Assembly (NCBI RefSeq): GCF_002117915.1
Contig: NZ_BDJB01000002.1
Coordinates: 29,521 to 93,520, forward strand
Reading direction: 5' to 3'
From: Sphingomonas sp. TZW2008
GTDB taxonomy: Bacteria; Pseudomonadota; Alphaproteobacteria; Sphingomonadales; Sphingomonadaceae
Length of the DNA: 64,000 bases
Positions 19,314-27,982 of the stretch are shown here, piece by piece. Numbering within the stretch: the stretch's first letter is position 1; every line of letters begins with the position of its first letter. Below the pieces are notes generated by a model. It saw only the letters and a program-made list of their open reading frames with translations. It did not search any database and was not told the origin of the DNA. The position numbers were made by a program, and so were the translations under genes.

Positions 19314-20821
19314 GACATCTCCTCGGCTCGTATCGCGGCGGCGATGCCGGCGCGGTCCAGTTTGCCGTTGGCGTTGCGCGGCAGATCGTCGCGCCACGCG
19401 ATCCGCGCGGGCTGCATGAAGTTGGGCAGATCGCGCTTCAGCCGGTCGCGCAGCGCGGGCTCGGCAGCCGCGTCGCCGCGGGCGACGACGACGATCGCCT
19501 GCCCCAGCCGCGCGTCGGGCACGCCGACAGCCACCGCTTCGGCTGCCTCACCACCGGCGACCACCGCCTCCTCGATCTCGCCTGGGCTGATGCGGTTGCC
19601 GGCGGACTTGATCATCTCGTCGTCGCGCCCGACGAAGCGCAGCAGCCCGGCTTCGTCGGCAACTGCCGTGTCGCCCGACCATACGGCGGTGCCGCCGAAG
19701 CGCGAGAAGGCAGGCGCTGGGCGAAACCGTGCCGCCGTGCGCGCAGGGTCGCGCCAATAGCCCTGCGCAACGAGCGGCCCGGCGTGGACCAGCTCGCCCG
19801 GCTCACCGGCGTCGGCCGGCCTTCCATCGAGCCGTACGAGCATGATCTCTGCGTGCGGGATCGCGCAGCCGATCGACTCGGGATGCGCGTCGACGAGCGC
19901 GGGCGGCAGATAAGTTGACCGGAACGCCTCGGTCAGGCCGTACATCGGATAGAGATCCGCCGCTGGGAAGCGTTCGCGCAGCGCGCGCACCATCCGCACC
20001 GTCAGCGCGCCACCCGAATTGGTCAGCCGCCGCAGCGCGTGCCGCGCTATCTCTGGCCACTCCGCTTCAAGCAATTGCACCCACAAGGGCGGCACGCCGG
20101 CAAGCGTCGTCGCGCAGGTGCGCTCGACCGCCTTGATGACGTCGCGCGCGGTTAAATAATCGAGCGGCGCGACGCACGCGCCCGCCGCCCACGTCGAGAA
20201 CAGCTGGTTCTGCCCGTAATCGAAGCTGAGCGGCAGGACGCCAAGGACGACGTCGTGCGGCTCGAGCGCGAGGTAATGCGCGACGCTGTTCGCGCCGAGC
20301 CAAAGGTTCGCGTGGCTCAGCATCACGCCCTTCGACCGGCCAGTCGATCCCGAAGTGTAGAGGATCGCCGCCAGCGCCTGCGGATCGGCGGATGACGGCG
20401 GCAGCGCGTCCCCCTCCCCGGCCGCGGTGACGATCGCCGCATCGCCGCGGTCACCCGCCTCGAGCGTCGCCGCGCGCGCCTCCTGCGTCAGCAGCAGGCG
20501 CGCGCCACTGTCGGCCAGGATATGCCCGACCTGCGCGCGCTTGAGCAGCGGATTGATCGGCACGTGAACGAGGCCCGCGCGCGGCGCGGCGAGCGGCATC
20601 AGACACGCCTCGCGCGTCTTGGGCAGCCAGGTGGCGACACGGTCGCCTGCCGCGAACCCCTGCCCCGCCAGCCAGCCCGCGAGCTGCGCGACCCTCGCTT
20701 CTACCTCAGTATAGGTCATCGTCCCCGCGCGATCGTGCAGTGCCGGTGCATCCGGGCGGCCGGCGAGGACGTGGTCAATCGGCTGGGGAACGGGATCGAG
20801 CGGGACCATCGCGCGCGTCAT
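19310..20821 (-). CDS. Acyl-CoA ligase (AMP-forming), exosortase A system associated
   Basis: 503 residues of the ANL superfamily. The P-loop is ILYTSGSTGRSKGVMLSH, the A5 motif YPMYGLTEAFRSTYLPP, the hinge region RDDEMIKSAGNRISPGEIEE, and the A10 lysine NANGKLDR. It belongs to the exosortase A-linked ligases (TIGR03098). It should adenylate an acid and load it onto CoA or, more likely, onto the carrier protein encoded divergently 69 bp away. It is translationally coupled to the PLP decarboxylase by a 4-bp overlap. The substrate is unknown. Confidence 0.93.
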   Translation of the reverse strand: MTRAMVPLDPVPQPIDHVLAGRPDAPALHDRAGTMTYTEVEARVAQLAGWLAGQGFAAGDRVATWLPKTREACLMPLAAPRAGLVHVPINPLLKRAQVGHILADSGARLLLTQEARAATLEAGDRGDAAIVTAAGEGDALPPSSADPQALAAILYTSGSTGRSKGVMLSHANLWLGANSVAHYLALEPHDVVLGVLPLSFDYGQNQLFSTWAAGACVAPLDYLTARDVIKAVERTCATTLAGVPPLWVQLLEAEWPEIARHALRRLTNSGGALTVRMVRALRERFPAADLYPMYGLTEAFRSTYLPPALVDAHPESIGCAIPHAEIMLVRLDGRPADAGEPGELVHAGPLVAQGYWRDPARTAARFRPAPAFSRFGGTAVWSGDTAVADEAGLLRFVGRDDEMIKSAGNRISPGEIEEAVVAGGEAAEAVAVGVPDARLGQAIVVVARGDAAAEPALRDRLKRDLPNFMQPARIAWRDDLPRNANGKLDRAGIAAAIRAEEMS

Positions 20822-20890
20822 AGCGCCGGGGCGTTGCGGAATTCATCCCCCCGGCCTATCGCGCCGCAACAAAATTCGCGGGGGGCGCCA

Positions 20891-21163
20891 GTGATTCCGG
20901 ATAGCAAGACCGAAGTCGACGCGACGGTTCGCGCCGTGCTCAAGGACGTTCTCGGGCTATCGGACGCGCAGGTCGCCGCCTTCGACGATACCACGCCGCT
21001 GTTCGGCGCGCTGCCCGAACTCGATTCGATGGCCGTGGCCGGCGTGCTGACCGAGATCGAGGATCGCCTCGGCATCGTGATCGACGACGACGAAGTCGAT
21101 GGCGAGATGCTCGAGACGTTCGGTGCGCTCACCACCTTCGCCGCGACCAAGGCGCTGTTGTAA
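20891..21163 (+). CDS. Acyl carrier protein of the exosortase A locus
   Basis: 90 residues from the GTG at 20891, preceded by a GGGGGC ribosome-binding site. A reading frame opens much earlier but its first 123 codons run antisense through the ligase gene and are not plausible. The phosphopantetheine attachment motif is ELDSMAV, with Ser46 as the attachment site. The protein is acidic and of normal ACP length. It probably carries the acyl or aminoacyl group activated by the divergent ligase. It starts an operon with two hydrolases; the next gene begins 4 bp after its stop. Confidence 0.9.
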   Translation: MIPDSKTEVDATVRAVLKDVLGLSDAQVAAFDDTTPLFGALPELDSMAVAGVLTEIEDRLGIVIDDDEVDGEMLETFGALTTFAATKALL

Positions 21164-21167
21164 GCCG

Positions 21168-21830
21168 ATGACGCGAGCCGCGGACCGGTTACGGATTACG
21201 CGGTACGGATGGGCGAGCGGGAGCGAGGCGATGCTGCGCTTCGGCGACGACACAGACAGAACCGTCGTCATCGCGCTGCCGCTGTTCGAAGAAGCCAACC
21301 GCACACGGGCGGCGTTCGTCGACGTCGCGCGCCGACTGGCCGCGCGCGGGATCGCCGCCGCGCTGCCCGACCTTCCCGGCACCGGCGAGAGTGAGCTGCC
21401 GACGAGCGCGGCAACGCTGGCGATGTGGCGGACCGCCTTCGCCGCCGCCTGCGCGCAGGTCTCAGGCGACATCTATGTCGTCGCGTGCCGCGGCGGCGCG
21501 TTGGTCGACGCGGACGCCGATGCGGCCGGCCGCTGGTATCTCGCGCCGCAATCGGGCGACGCCGTGCGGCGCGAGCTAACGCGACTGCGTCAGGCGGGCG
21601 GCGGGGAGGATTTCGGCGGCAACCACCTGTCGCCTGCGTTACTCAACGGCCTCGCTGGACAGGAGCCGTCGATCACCGGCCGACTCCGCGTCGTCCGGCT
21701 GGACAGCGATCCGCACGCCGCTGACCGTAAGCTCGCTGGCCCGCCGCTGTGGCGCGCGAGCGAGCCGGGCGGCGATGCCGGGCTGCAGGCCGCCATCGCC
21801 GACGACGTCGCAACGTGGATCGGCGCGTGA
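21168..21830 (+). CDS. Alpha/beta hydrolase 2, exosortase A system associated
   Basis: 220 residues from the ATG at 21168. An alpha/beta-hydrolase-like N-terminal half is visible (VVIALPLFEEANRTRAAF, then LPDLPGTGESELP). The expected nucleophile elbow reads VACRGGA, so Cys107 or no nucleophile stands where Ser is usual. This fits the divergent hydrolase-2 family of exosortase A loci (TIGR03101 type). It may release or proofread acyl groups on the ACP, or may have lost catalysis. The stop overlaps the GTG start of hydrolase 1 (GTGA). Confidence 0.82.
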   Translation: MTRAADRLRITRYGWASGSEAMLRFGDDTDRTVVIALPLFEEANRTRAAFVDVARRLAARGIAAALPDLPGTGESELPTSAATLAMWRTAFAAACAQVSGDIYVVACRGGALVDADADAAGRWYLAPQSGDAVRRELTRLRQAGGGEDFGGNHLSPALLNGLAGQEPSITGRLRVVRLDSDPHAADRKLAGPPLWRASEPGGDAGLQAAIADDVATWIGA

Positions 21831-22609
21831 CGGCGCGGCGGATCATCGCCTTCGACTGCGAAGGGGATACGCTGGTCGGGTCGCTCGACGCGGGCGCAGC
21901 CGCGACCGGGCTGCTGATCGTATCGGGCGGGAACGAGATTCGTGCCGGCGCGCATCGCGGCATGGCGCTGCTCGCGGCGCGGCTGTCAGCGGATGGCGTG
22001 CCGGTGTTCCGGTACGATCGCCGCGGCGTTGGGGATTCGGCTGGTCTGAACCGCGGCTACACCGCCGCGCGCGATGATCTCCTCGCTGCGGTCGCCGCAT
22101 TTCGCGCTGCGCAACCCACCGTCACGCGCATCGTCGGCTTCGGCAATTGTGACGCAGCGACGACGCTCGCCTGGTGGGGGCGCGACGCCGGGCTCGCGGC
22201 GGTCGTGCTCGCCAATCCGTTCACCGTGCCCCCCGCGGACGATCTGCCCCCCGCCGCAGCAATCCGCGCGCACTATGCCGCGCGGCTACGCGATCCGGCG
22301 GCCTGGTGGCGCATCGCGCGCCGCGGCGTCTCGCTAAGCAAGCTGACCCGCGGGCTCGCCCGCCTCGCCGTGCCAAAGCGAACGCCGGCGCTGGCCGATC
22401 GCACGCTGGCCACGATCGCCGGCTGGGGGGCGGATGCCACGATCGTGCTCGCCCGGCACGATGCGACCGCGATCGCTTACGCCGATGCCGCGCGCCGCGC
22501 CGGGATCGCGCCGCACACGGTGACGATCGACACCGGATCGCACAGCTTCGCACGCGCCGGCGACGCGGCGGCGCTCGAAGCGGCGATCCGGGCCGCTATC
22601 CAGCGCTAA
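21827..22609 (+). CDS. Alpha/beta hydrolase 1, exosortase A system associated
   Basis: 260 residues from the GTG at 21827, overlapping the previous stop by 4 bp. Family features of exosortase A hydrolase 1 (TIGR03100) are present: GGNEIRAGAHRGMALLA, VFRYDRRGVGDSAG, and a nucleophile elbow GFGNCDAA in which Cys108 replaces Ser. A late His lies in TGSHSFAR. The Cys nucleophile suggests a thioesterase-like or acyl-transfer role on ACP-bound intermediates, but this is inference. The gene converges on the S10 peptidase gene with a 2-bp gap. Confidence 0.88.
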   Translation: MTARRIIAFDCEGDTLVGSLDAGAAATGLLIVSGGNEIRAGAHRGMALLAARLSADGVPVFRYDRRGVGDSAGLNRGYTAARDDLLAAVAAFRAAQPTVTRIVGFGNCDAATTLAWWGRDAGLAAVVLANPFTVPPADDLPPAAAIRAHYAARLRDPAAWWRIARRGVSLSKLTRGLARLAVPKRTPALADRTLATIAGWGADATIVLARHDATAIAYADAARRAGIAPHTVTIDTGSHSFARAGDAAALEAAIRAAIQR

Positions 22610-22611
22610 GC

Positions 22612-24141
22612 TCAGCGTGCGCGGATGAAGCTGCGGATATCGCTCGACAGCTTGCGCAGATCCTCGTCGCGCACGTACATCATGTGCCCGGCGTGATACC
22701 AATGCCAGCTGATCCGCCCGTCGTTCGGAATACCCGTGCGGTTCAGCGAATATTCCGCACCGAAGAATGGCGTCGCGAAATCATAGTATCCCTGACCGAC
22801 GAATACGCGCAGCCCGCTGTTCTCGCGCAGCGCGCGGCCGATATAGGGCGCAACGTTGAGATAGCCCTCGCCGCCGCGCGGCCCGCCGATCTTCCAGTCC
22901 CAGTCGCGCACGCCACCGATCGAGGAGTAGGTCAGGTCGGGCGAATAGTTGAGGAACTCGCGCGAATGCTGGTTCATCGCCGCAGTATAGGCGCCATCGA
23001 TCGCGTAGAAGCTGGGATCGTTGTCGGGCTCCTCGCCCGCATCGTCGTAATCCTTGCCGAGATAGCGCGTATCGAGCCGGCCGATCGTCTGCCCGCGGTC
23101 GCGCAGCAGCTCCTTGTAGAAGCGGCCGGGCGACAGGCGCAGATCGGCGCGCGCGAGATACTCCTGCGATACGCCGGTAAAGCGGGACAGCTGCGGCAGT
23201 ACCTGCTGGCGCTCGGCCGCGGTCAGCGCGTTGCCCTTGAGCAGCGCGGTCGCATAGGGCCCGATCGCGAACGCCTTCGCCTCCGCGACGAACTCCTCGA
23301 CGGTTGCGGGGCGGTTTGCCACCTTGTTGTGGTACCAGGCAGTCGCCGCCATCGACGGCAGGTTGGTGACGTAGCCGAGCTCGTTGCCGGGCGAATCCGC
23401 CGCCGCGCTGAAATCGAGGATCGACGAGATTAGCAGGATGCCGTTGATCGAAACGTCGGTGAAGCCTGCGCCTTCCAGCTCGTTGATCACCGCCGCCGAG
23501 CGCGTGGTGCCGTAACTCTCGCCGCCGATGAACTTGGGCGCGTTCCACCGCCCGTTGGCGTTGAGCCACAGCCGGATGAACTCGGCCATCGATTTGGCGT
23601 CCTTGGTGACGCCCCAATAGTCCTTGGGATCCTTCGTCCCCAGCGCGCGGCTGAACCCGGTGCCGACGGGATCGATGAACACGATGTCCGTGACGTCGAG
23701 CAGTGAATCGGGATTGTCGACGATCGGATAGGGCGGCGCGCCATCGTCGCGCGCGTCCGACGGGATGACCACCCGGCGCGGGCCGAACGCGCCCATGTGC
23801 AGCCACAGCGAGCCCGAGCCTGGGCCGCCGTTCCAGAGGAAGGTCACCGGCCGCTTGGGATCGACCGGCCCTTCCTTGATGTAGCTGTACGACGTGATCG
23901 ACGCGAGCGGCTTGCCATCCTTGTCCTTGAGGTACGTGTCGCCCGCGATCGCCCGATAGTTGATCCGCGTGCCGCCAAAGGTGCCGCTATGCCGGGTCAC
24001 CGAAACGGTCGGCGGCGGGATCGCAGCGTCGTCAGCCTTGGCGGCAGCCTTGCCCTCCGCCTTGCCGTCTGGCTTCTCCTGCGCCGCGATCGGCATCGCC
24101 AGCAACGCGGCGCCCAGCGCCAGCGCGATACGGAACTTCAT
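22612..24141 (-). CDS. S10 family serine carboxypeptidase-like peptidase
   Basis: 509 residues with a signal peptide (MKFRIALALGAALLAMPIAAQ), so it is periplasmic or secreted. The S10 oxyanion motif WNGGPGSGSLWLH is followed by the nucleophile elbow GGESYGTTRS (Ser209). A late Asp lies in GQGYYDFATPF and the catalytic His in YHAGHMMYV. A Lys/Ala-rich linker (residues 22-45) precedes the catalytic domain. S10 enzymes remove C-terminal residues from peptides at acid pH. The bacterial members of this type are common in sphingomonads and xanthomonads and poorly characterised. It appears monocistronic. Confidence 0.9.
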   Translation of the reverse strand: MKFRIALALGAALLAMPIAAQEKPDGKAEGKAAAKADDAAIPPPTVSVTRHSGTFGGTRINYRAIAGDTYLKDKDGKPLASITSYSYIKEGPVDPKRPVTFLWNGGPGSGSLWLHMGAFGPRRVVIPSDARDDGAPPYPIVDNPDSLLDVTDIVFIDPVGTGFSRALGTKDPKDYWGVTKDAKSMAEFIRLWLNANGRWNAPKFIGGESYGTTRSAAVINELEGAGFTDVSINGILLISSILDFSAAADSPGNELGYVTNLPSMAATAWYHNKVANRPATVEEFVAEAKAFAIGPYATALLKGNALTAAERQQVLPQLSRFTGVSQEYLARADLRLSPGRFYKELLRDRGQTIGRLDTRYLGKDYDDAGEEPDNDPSFYAIDGAYTAAMNQHSREFLNYSPDLTYSSIGGVRDWDWKIGGPRGGEGYLNVAPYIGRALRENSGLRVFVGQGYYDFATPFFGAEYSLNRTGIPNDGRISWHWYHAGHMMYVRDEDLRKLSSDIRSFIRAR

Positions 24142-24255
24142 CGAACACGCTCCCCCTGATCGGCGCGCCGGCTCTGCTCCGTCACGCCGCTTCGTTCTGA
24201 TATCTCAAGAGGAAAAGTGACGCGCCCGGTCAAGCCCGCGACGACGAAAAGACGT

Positions 24256-25224
24256 TTATTCCGCTGCTTCGGCGAGCTTCTCGAAATCCGCCTCGGCAAG
24301 GAAGCGCTCGGCATCGAGCGCCGCCATGCAGCCGGTTCCTGCCGCGGTCACCGCCTGGCGATAGGTCTTGTCCATCACATCACCGCACGCGAACACGCCG
24401 GGGATGCTGGTGCGCGTCGAGCCGGTCTCGACCTTGATATAATGATCCTCGTCGAGCGCGAGGTGCCCGCGGAACAGCTCGGTCGCAGGATGGTGGCCAA
24501 TCGCGACGAACCCGCCATCAACGTCGAGCCGGCTGTGCTCGCCGGTCCGCGTATCCTCCAGATCGAGCGCGACGAGCCCGGCGTTGCCGCCACCGTCGAC
24601 GAACTCGCGCACTTCCTTGTTCCACAGCACGGTGATGTTGGGGTGCGCGAACAACCGTTCCTGCAGGATGCGCTCGGCACGCAGGCTATCGCGGCGGTGG
24701 ATCAGCGTCACATCGTCCGAATGGTTGGTGAGATACAGCGCTTCCTCAACCGCGGTGTTGCCGCCACCGATCACCGCTACCTTCTTGCCGCGATAGAAGA
24801 AGCCGTCACACGTCGCGCAGGCGGAAACGCCCTTGCCCTTCATCGCGTCCTCGCTGGCAAGCCCGAGCCACTTGGCCTGTGCGCCCGTCGCGATCACCAG
24901 CACCTCGCCCTCGTACACGTCACCGCTGTCGCCGGTCAGGCGGAACGGGCGGCGCGTCAGGTCGACATCGACGACGGTGTCCCACATCATCGTCGTGCCG
25001 ACATGCTCGGCCTGCTTCTGCATCTGCTCCATCAGCCAGGGGCCTTGGATGACGTCCGCGAAGCCGGGATAATTCTCGACGTCGGTGGTCGTCATCAGCT
25101 GCCCGCCGGGCTGTATGCCCTGGACGAGGATCGGCTTCATCCCTGCGCGCGCGCCGTAGATGGCGGCGGAAAGCCCCGCCGGGCCGGAGCCGAGGATCAG
25201 CATGCGAGTCGAATGTGTCGTCAT
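24256..25224 (-). CDS. trxB: Thioredoxin reductase
   Basis: 322 residues from the ATG at 25224; the open frame extends further upstream only as antisense of the aminopeptidase gene. FAD-binding GSGPAGLSAAIYGARAG, the redox pair Cys136-Cys139 in CATCDGFFYRG, the NADPH motif VIGGGNTAVEEAL and the C-terminal FAD motif GVFACGDVMD are all present. It transfers electrons from NADPH to thioredoxin in the cytoplasm. It is divergent from the M17 aminopeptidase gene with a 78-bp gap. Confidence 0.96.
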   Translation of the reverse strand: MTTHSTRMLILGSGPAGLSAAIYGARAGMKPILVQGIQPGGQLMTTTDVENYPGFADVIQGPWLMEQMQKQAEHVGTTMMWDTVVDVDLTRRPFRLTGDSGDVYEGEVLVIATGAQAKWLGLASEDAMKGKGVSACATCDGFFYRGKKVAVIGGGNTAVEEALYLTNHSDDVTLIHRRDSLRAERILQERLFAHPNITVLWNKEVREFVDGGGNAGLVALDLEDTRTGEHSRLDVDGGFVAIGHHPATELFRGHLALDEDHYIKVETGSTRTSIPGVFACGDVMDKTYRQAVTAAGTGCMAALDAERFLAEADFEKLAEAAE

Positions 25225-25302
25225 GGGCTGCGATGTAGGATGCGCGACGGAACAAGGGAACCGTGCGTTGCGCGGGCGGACAAGTCCTGCTTTGCTGAAG
25301 CG

Positions 25303-26685
25303 ATGACGGACTTTTCCAGCCTGCTCGCCGCGGATCGCGGCCAGCCCGCCCGCACGATCCACGTCGTCCATCCCGATCGTTTCACGGACTGGCTCGCGTG
25401 CCAACCCGAACGCACGCGTACCGCCGTTGCGGCGAACAAGGTCGTCGGCAAGCCGGGCAATCGCGCGATCCTGCCCGGCGACGCGGCGGACGACTGGGCG
25501 ATTCTGCTGGTCTGCAACGAGGATGCGTCGTCGCCGTGGCGGATCGCCTCGCTCGGCGACGGGCTGCCGGCGGGCACGTACCGGCTGGCGGACGGCGAGC
25601 CGGGCGCGGCGATGCTCGGCTGGTGTCTCGCGCAGCACCGCTTCACGCGCTACCGCAAGAGCGAGCCGCAGGGGCCGCGCGTGCTGCTGACGGGCGAGCC
25701 CGCGCGGATCGACGAGACCGTCCGGCTGGCGAACGCAACCGCGCAGGTGCGCGACCTCGTCGATACCGGCGCGTCGGATCTGGGGCCGGCGGAGCTTGAG
25801 GCGATCGTCGAGGCGCTGGGCAGGACGCACGGCGCGCGCGTCACCGTGACGCGCGGTGACGCGCTCGCCGAAGGCTATCCGATGATCCACGCGGTGGGGC
25901 AGGCTGCGGTGAAGGATCGTGCGCCGCGGCTGGTCGAGCTCGAATGGGGCGATGCGGCGCATCCGCGCGTCGCGCTGGTCGGCAAGGGCGTGTGCTTCGA
26001 TTCGGGCGGGCTCGACATCAAGCCGTCGGCGGGGATGCGGCTGATGAAGAAGGACATGGGCGGCGCGGCGCACATGATCGCGCTCGCCGGGCTCGTAATG
26101 GCGGCGGGGCTAAAGCTGCGGCTTCACCTGCTGATCCCCGCGGTCGAAAATGCGATCGCCGGCAACGCCTTTCGCCCTGGCGACGTGCTGAACACGCGCG
26201 CGGGGCTGACGGTGGAAAACACCAACACCGACGCGGAGGGGCGGCTCATCCTCGGCGACGCGCTGACCAAGGCGGCGGAAAGGACGCCCGAGCTGATTCT
26301 CGATTTCGCGACGCTAACGGGGGCGGCACGTGTCGCGCTCGGCCCCGACCTGCCGCCGCTATTCGCGAACGACGATGCGCTGGCGGCGGAGTTCCTCGCC
26401 GCCGGAGTCGAGGCACACGATCCGCTGTGGCGTCTGCCGTTGTGGGACGGATACGACGACATGCTGAAGTCGGACATCGCCGACCTCGTCAACGCCCCCG
26501 ACGGCGGCTTCGCCGGCGCGGTGACCGCGGCGCTGTTCCTGCGGCGCTTCGTGCCCGACGACATCGCCTGGGCGCACGTAGACACCTTCGCGTGGCGACC
26601 GGCGGCGAAGCCCGGGCGGCCGAAGGGTGGCGAGGCGCTCGGGCTTCGCGCAGCCTGGGGCCTGCTGCGCCAGCGCTACGGCTGA
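25303..26685 (+). CDS. M17 family leucyl aminopeptidase
   Basis: 460 residues from the ATG at 25303. The M17 signature residues are in place: VGKGVCFDSGGLDIKPS (metal-binding Asp and catalytic region), MKKDMGGAAH (Lys and Asp) and NTDAEGRLILGDAL (Asp/Glu metal ligands and catalytic Arg). The N-terminal third is divergent from PepA, as in many alphaproteobacterial members. It removes N-terminal residues from cytoplasmic peptides using two divalent metal ions. It is divergent from trxB and lies 107 bp before a convergent DUF6481 gene. Confidence 0.93.
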   Translation: MTDFSSLLAADRGQPARTIHVVHPDRFTDWLACQPERTRTAVAANKVVGKPGNRAILPGDAADDWAILLVCNEDASSPWRIASLGDGLPAGTYRLADGEPGAAMLGWCLAQHRFTRYRKSEPQGPRVLLTGEPARIDETVRLANATAQVRDLVDTGASDLGPAELEAIVEALGRTHGARVTVTRGDALAEGYPMIHAVGQAAVKDRAPRLVELEWGDAAHPRVALVGKGVCFDSGGLDIKPSAGMRLMKKDMGGAAHMIALAGLVMAAGLKLRLHLLIPAVENAIAGNAFRPGDVLNTRAGLTVENTNTDAEGRLILGDALTKAAERTPELILDFATLTGAARVALGPDLPPLFANDDALAAEFLAAGVEAHDPLWRLPLWDGYDDMLKSDIADLVNAPDGGFAGAVTAALFLRRFVPDDIAWAHVDTFAWRPAAKPGRPKGGEALGLRAAWGLLRQRYG

Positions 26686-26792
26686 GCGCGCCGCGGTCCG
26701 TCTGGTAATCGGCAGGGCCAAGGCTCCCGCCGAAGGAGGAAGTTTTTAGCGATTGACCGTGCGAGCCACTGTGGACCCGTCGGCTATAGCGG

Positions 26793-27149
26793 CTACTTGC
26801 GCGCCTTGCGGGCGGCGTAGCGCGCATCGCGCGCTGCCTTCATTTCCTCGGGCGTCGACGGCTTCAACCGCTTCGCCTTGAGCGCCGCTGCCGCCTCGGC
26901 CTCGGCCTTTGCCGCCGCCTTGGCGGCCGCCTTCTCGGCGCGCTCGGCCTTCTGCGCCGCGATCGCTTCTGCGCGGGCGGCGCGCTGTTCGGCCTCGGCC
27001 TGCTCGCGCGCCTCCTGCTTCAGCCGCCGCTGCTCAAGCACCGCCTTGTCGACCGGCGGCTTCGTCTTCAGCTTCTCCAGGGCCTTTTGCCTGGCGTTCG
27101 CAGCAGCGTCGGCACGGTCTTGAAAGGTCGGGTTTTTGAATGCAGCCAC
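26793..27149 (-). CDS. DUF6481-type small basic helical protein
   Basis: 118 residues, extremely rich in Ala, Lys, Glu and Arg. It begins MAAFKNPTFQDRADAAANAR and continues as one long predicted helix with many AEKAAAKA-type repeats, ending ARDARYAARKARK. This matches a small family of unknown function common in sphingomonads (DUF6481). The charge pattern suggests a single extended helix or a nucleic-acid-associated protein, but no function is known. The family name is recalled from sequence character, not searched. Confidence 0.75.
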   Translation of the reverse strand: MAAFKNPTFQDRADAAANARQKALEKLKTKPPVDKAVLEQRRLKQEAREQAEAEQRAARAEAIAAQKAERAEKAAAKAAAKAEAEAAAALKAKRLKPSTPEEMKAARDARYAARKARK

Positions 27150-27244
27150 GAATGATCCTAGTTTGCGTCAAATGGTCGGGGGCGATCTATGCTGCGCCTG
27201 CGTCGGTTGCAACCTCGCCTGCGGCAGCGGTCCGTCGCTTGTGC

Positions 27245-27517
27245 TTACTCCAGATCATTCTCGCTGACGATAATTGGGTTGGCGTCCGAATTGCGCGATA
27301 GCGCGGACAGCGCAGCTTCGGATACCGAGTCGATGAAGCGGTTGAACATGTCGACCGCGTCGCCATCGGGGCGGTCGCCGCTCAACGCCTCGAGCAGGTC
27401 GTACTGCACGACGAAATCATAGTCGTCGCCGTCGACGTCGGCAGTGAACTCGACCTGCTCGGCATCGATATTGTCGAGGATGGTGCTGTCGTCGATCTCG
27501 ATCTGGCTGGCAGCCAT
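27245..27517 (-). CDS. Small acidic protein, possibly DUF1488-like
   Basis: 90 residues from the ATG at 27517; an upstream start at 27580 adds residues that look unlike protein. It is acidic (SQIEIDDSTILDNIDAEQVEF) and has a helix-rich second half (MFNRFIDSVSEAALSAL) ending IIVSENDLE. The spacing of conserved-looking positions resembles DUF1488 proteins, but I am not sure. It is the downstream gene of a possible pair with the 89-aa protein at 27602-27871 (84-bp gap). No function can be assigned. Confidence 0.65.
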   Translation of the reverse strand: MAASQIEIDDSTILDNIDAEQVEFTADVDGDDYDFVVQYDLLEALSGDRPDGDAVDMFNRFIDSVSEAALSALSRNSDANPIIVSENDLE

Positions 27518-27601
27518 GCAATGCAATCCTTTTTTTCGTGTGTCGCCGCTAGAAGCCGCATGACACGCTGCGGTTCCCACGACGCGGCGGTCGCGCGGCT
27601 T

Positions 27602-27871
27602 TCAATCCGGCAGGCGCGCCGCGAGATCGCCGATCGCCTCGCCGACGAAGCGGTCGAGCGCAACCTCGCCGTTGAGCGCGACCGGACGCTCGAGCGCGAG
27701 CACGGCATCGTGCTTCATCGTCGCATCGAGCTGCTGCCACGCGCGCACCGCCGCCTCCAGGTTGGTCACCTCGGGCACGTGCTCGCCGCCACGCGTCACA
27801 TCCTCGAGCGATGCGCTCATCTTCCAGTCGATCGAGGGAACGTTCGCATCGCCCCACACAGCTTCTGCCAT
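27602..27871 (-). CDS. Small hypothetical protein (89 aa)
   Basis: 89 residues, acidic, beginning MAEAVWGDANVPSIDWKMSA and ending IGDLAARLPD. It has no signal peptide, membrane segment or known motif. Codon use (high third-position GC) fits real coding sequence. It lies on the same strand as, and 84 bp upstream of, the small acidic protein at 27245-27517, and is divergent from trhO. It looks like a lineage-restricted sphingomonad protein of unknown function. Confidence 0.6.
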   Translation of the reverse strand: MAEAVWGDANVPSIDWKMSASLEDVTRGGEHVPEVTNLEAAVRAWQQLDATMKHDAVLALERPVALNGEVALDRFVGEAIGDLAARLPD

Positions 27872-27982
27872 GGTCCGTCATCCTTGCTGTCGTCGCCGGT
27901 CAACCGCCCTCCCCCCGGTCTTGGTTCCCGCGCCTCGCGCACCGGCCTTGGACGCCCGGCGGGGAATCGCTAGATCGGCGCG

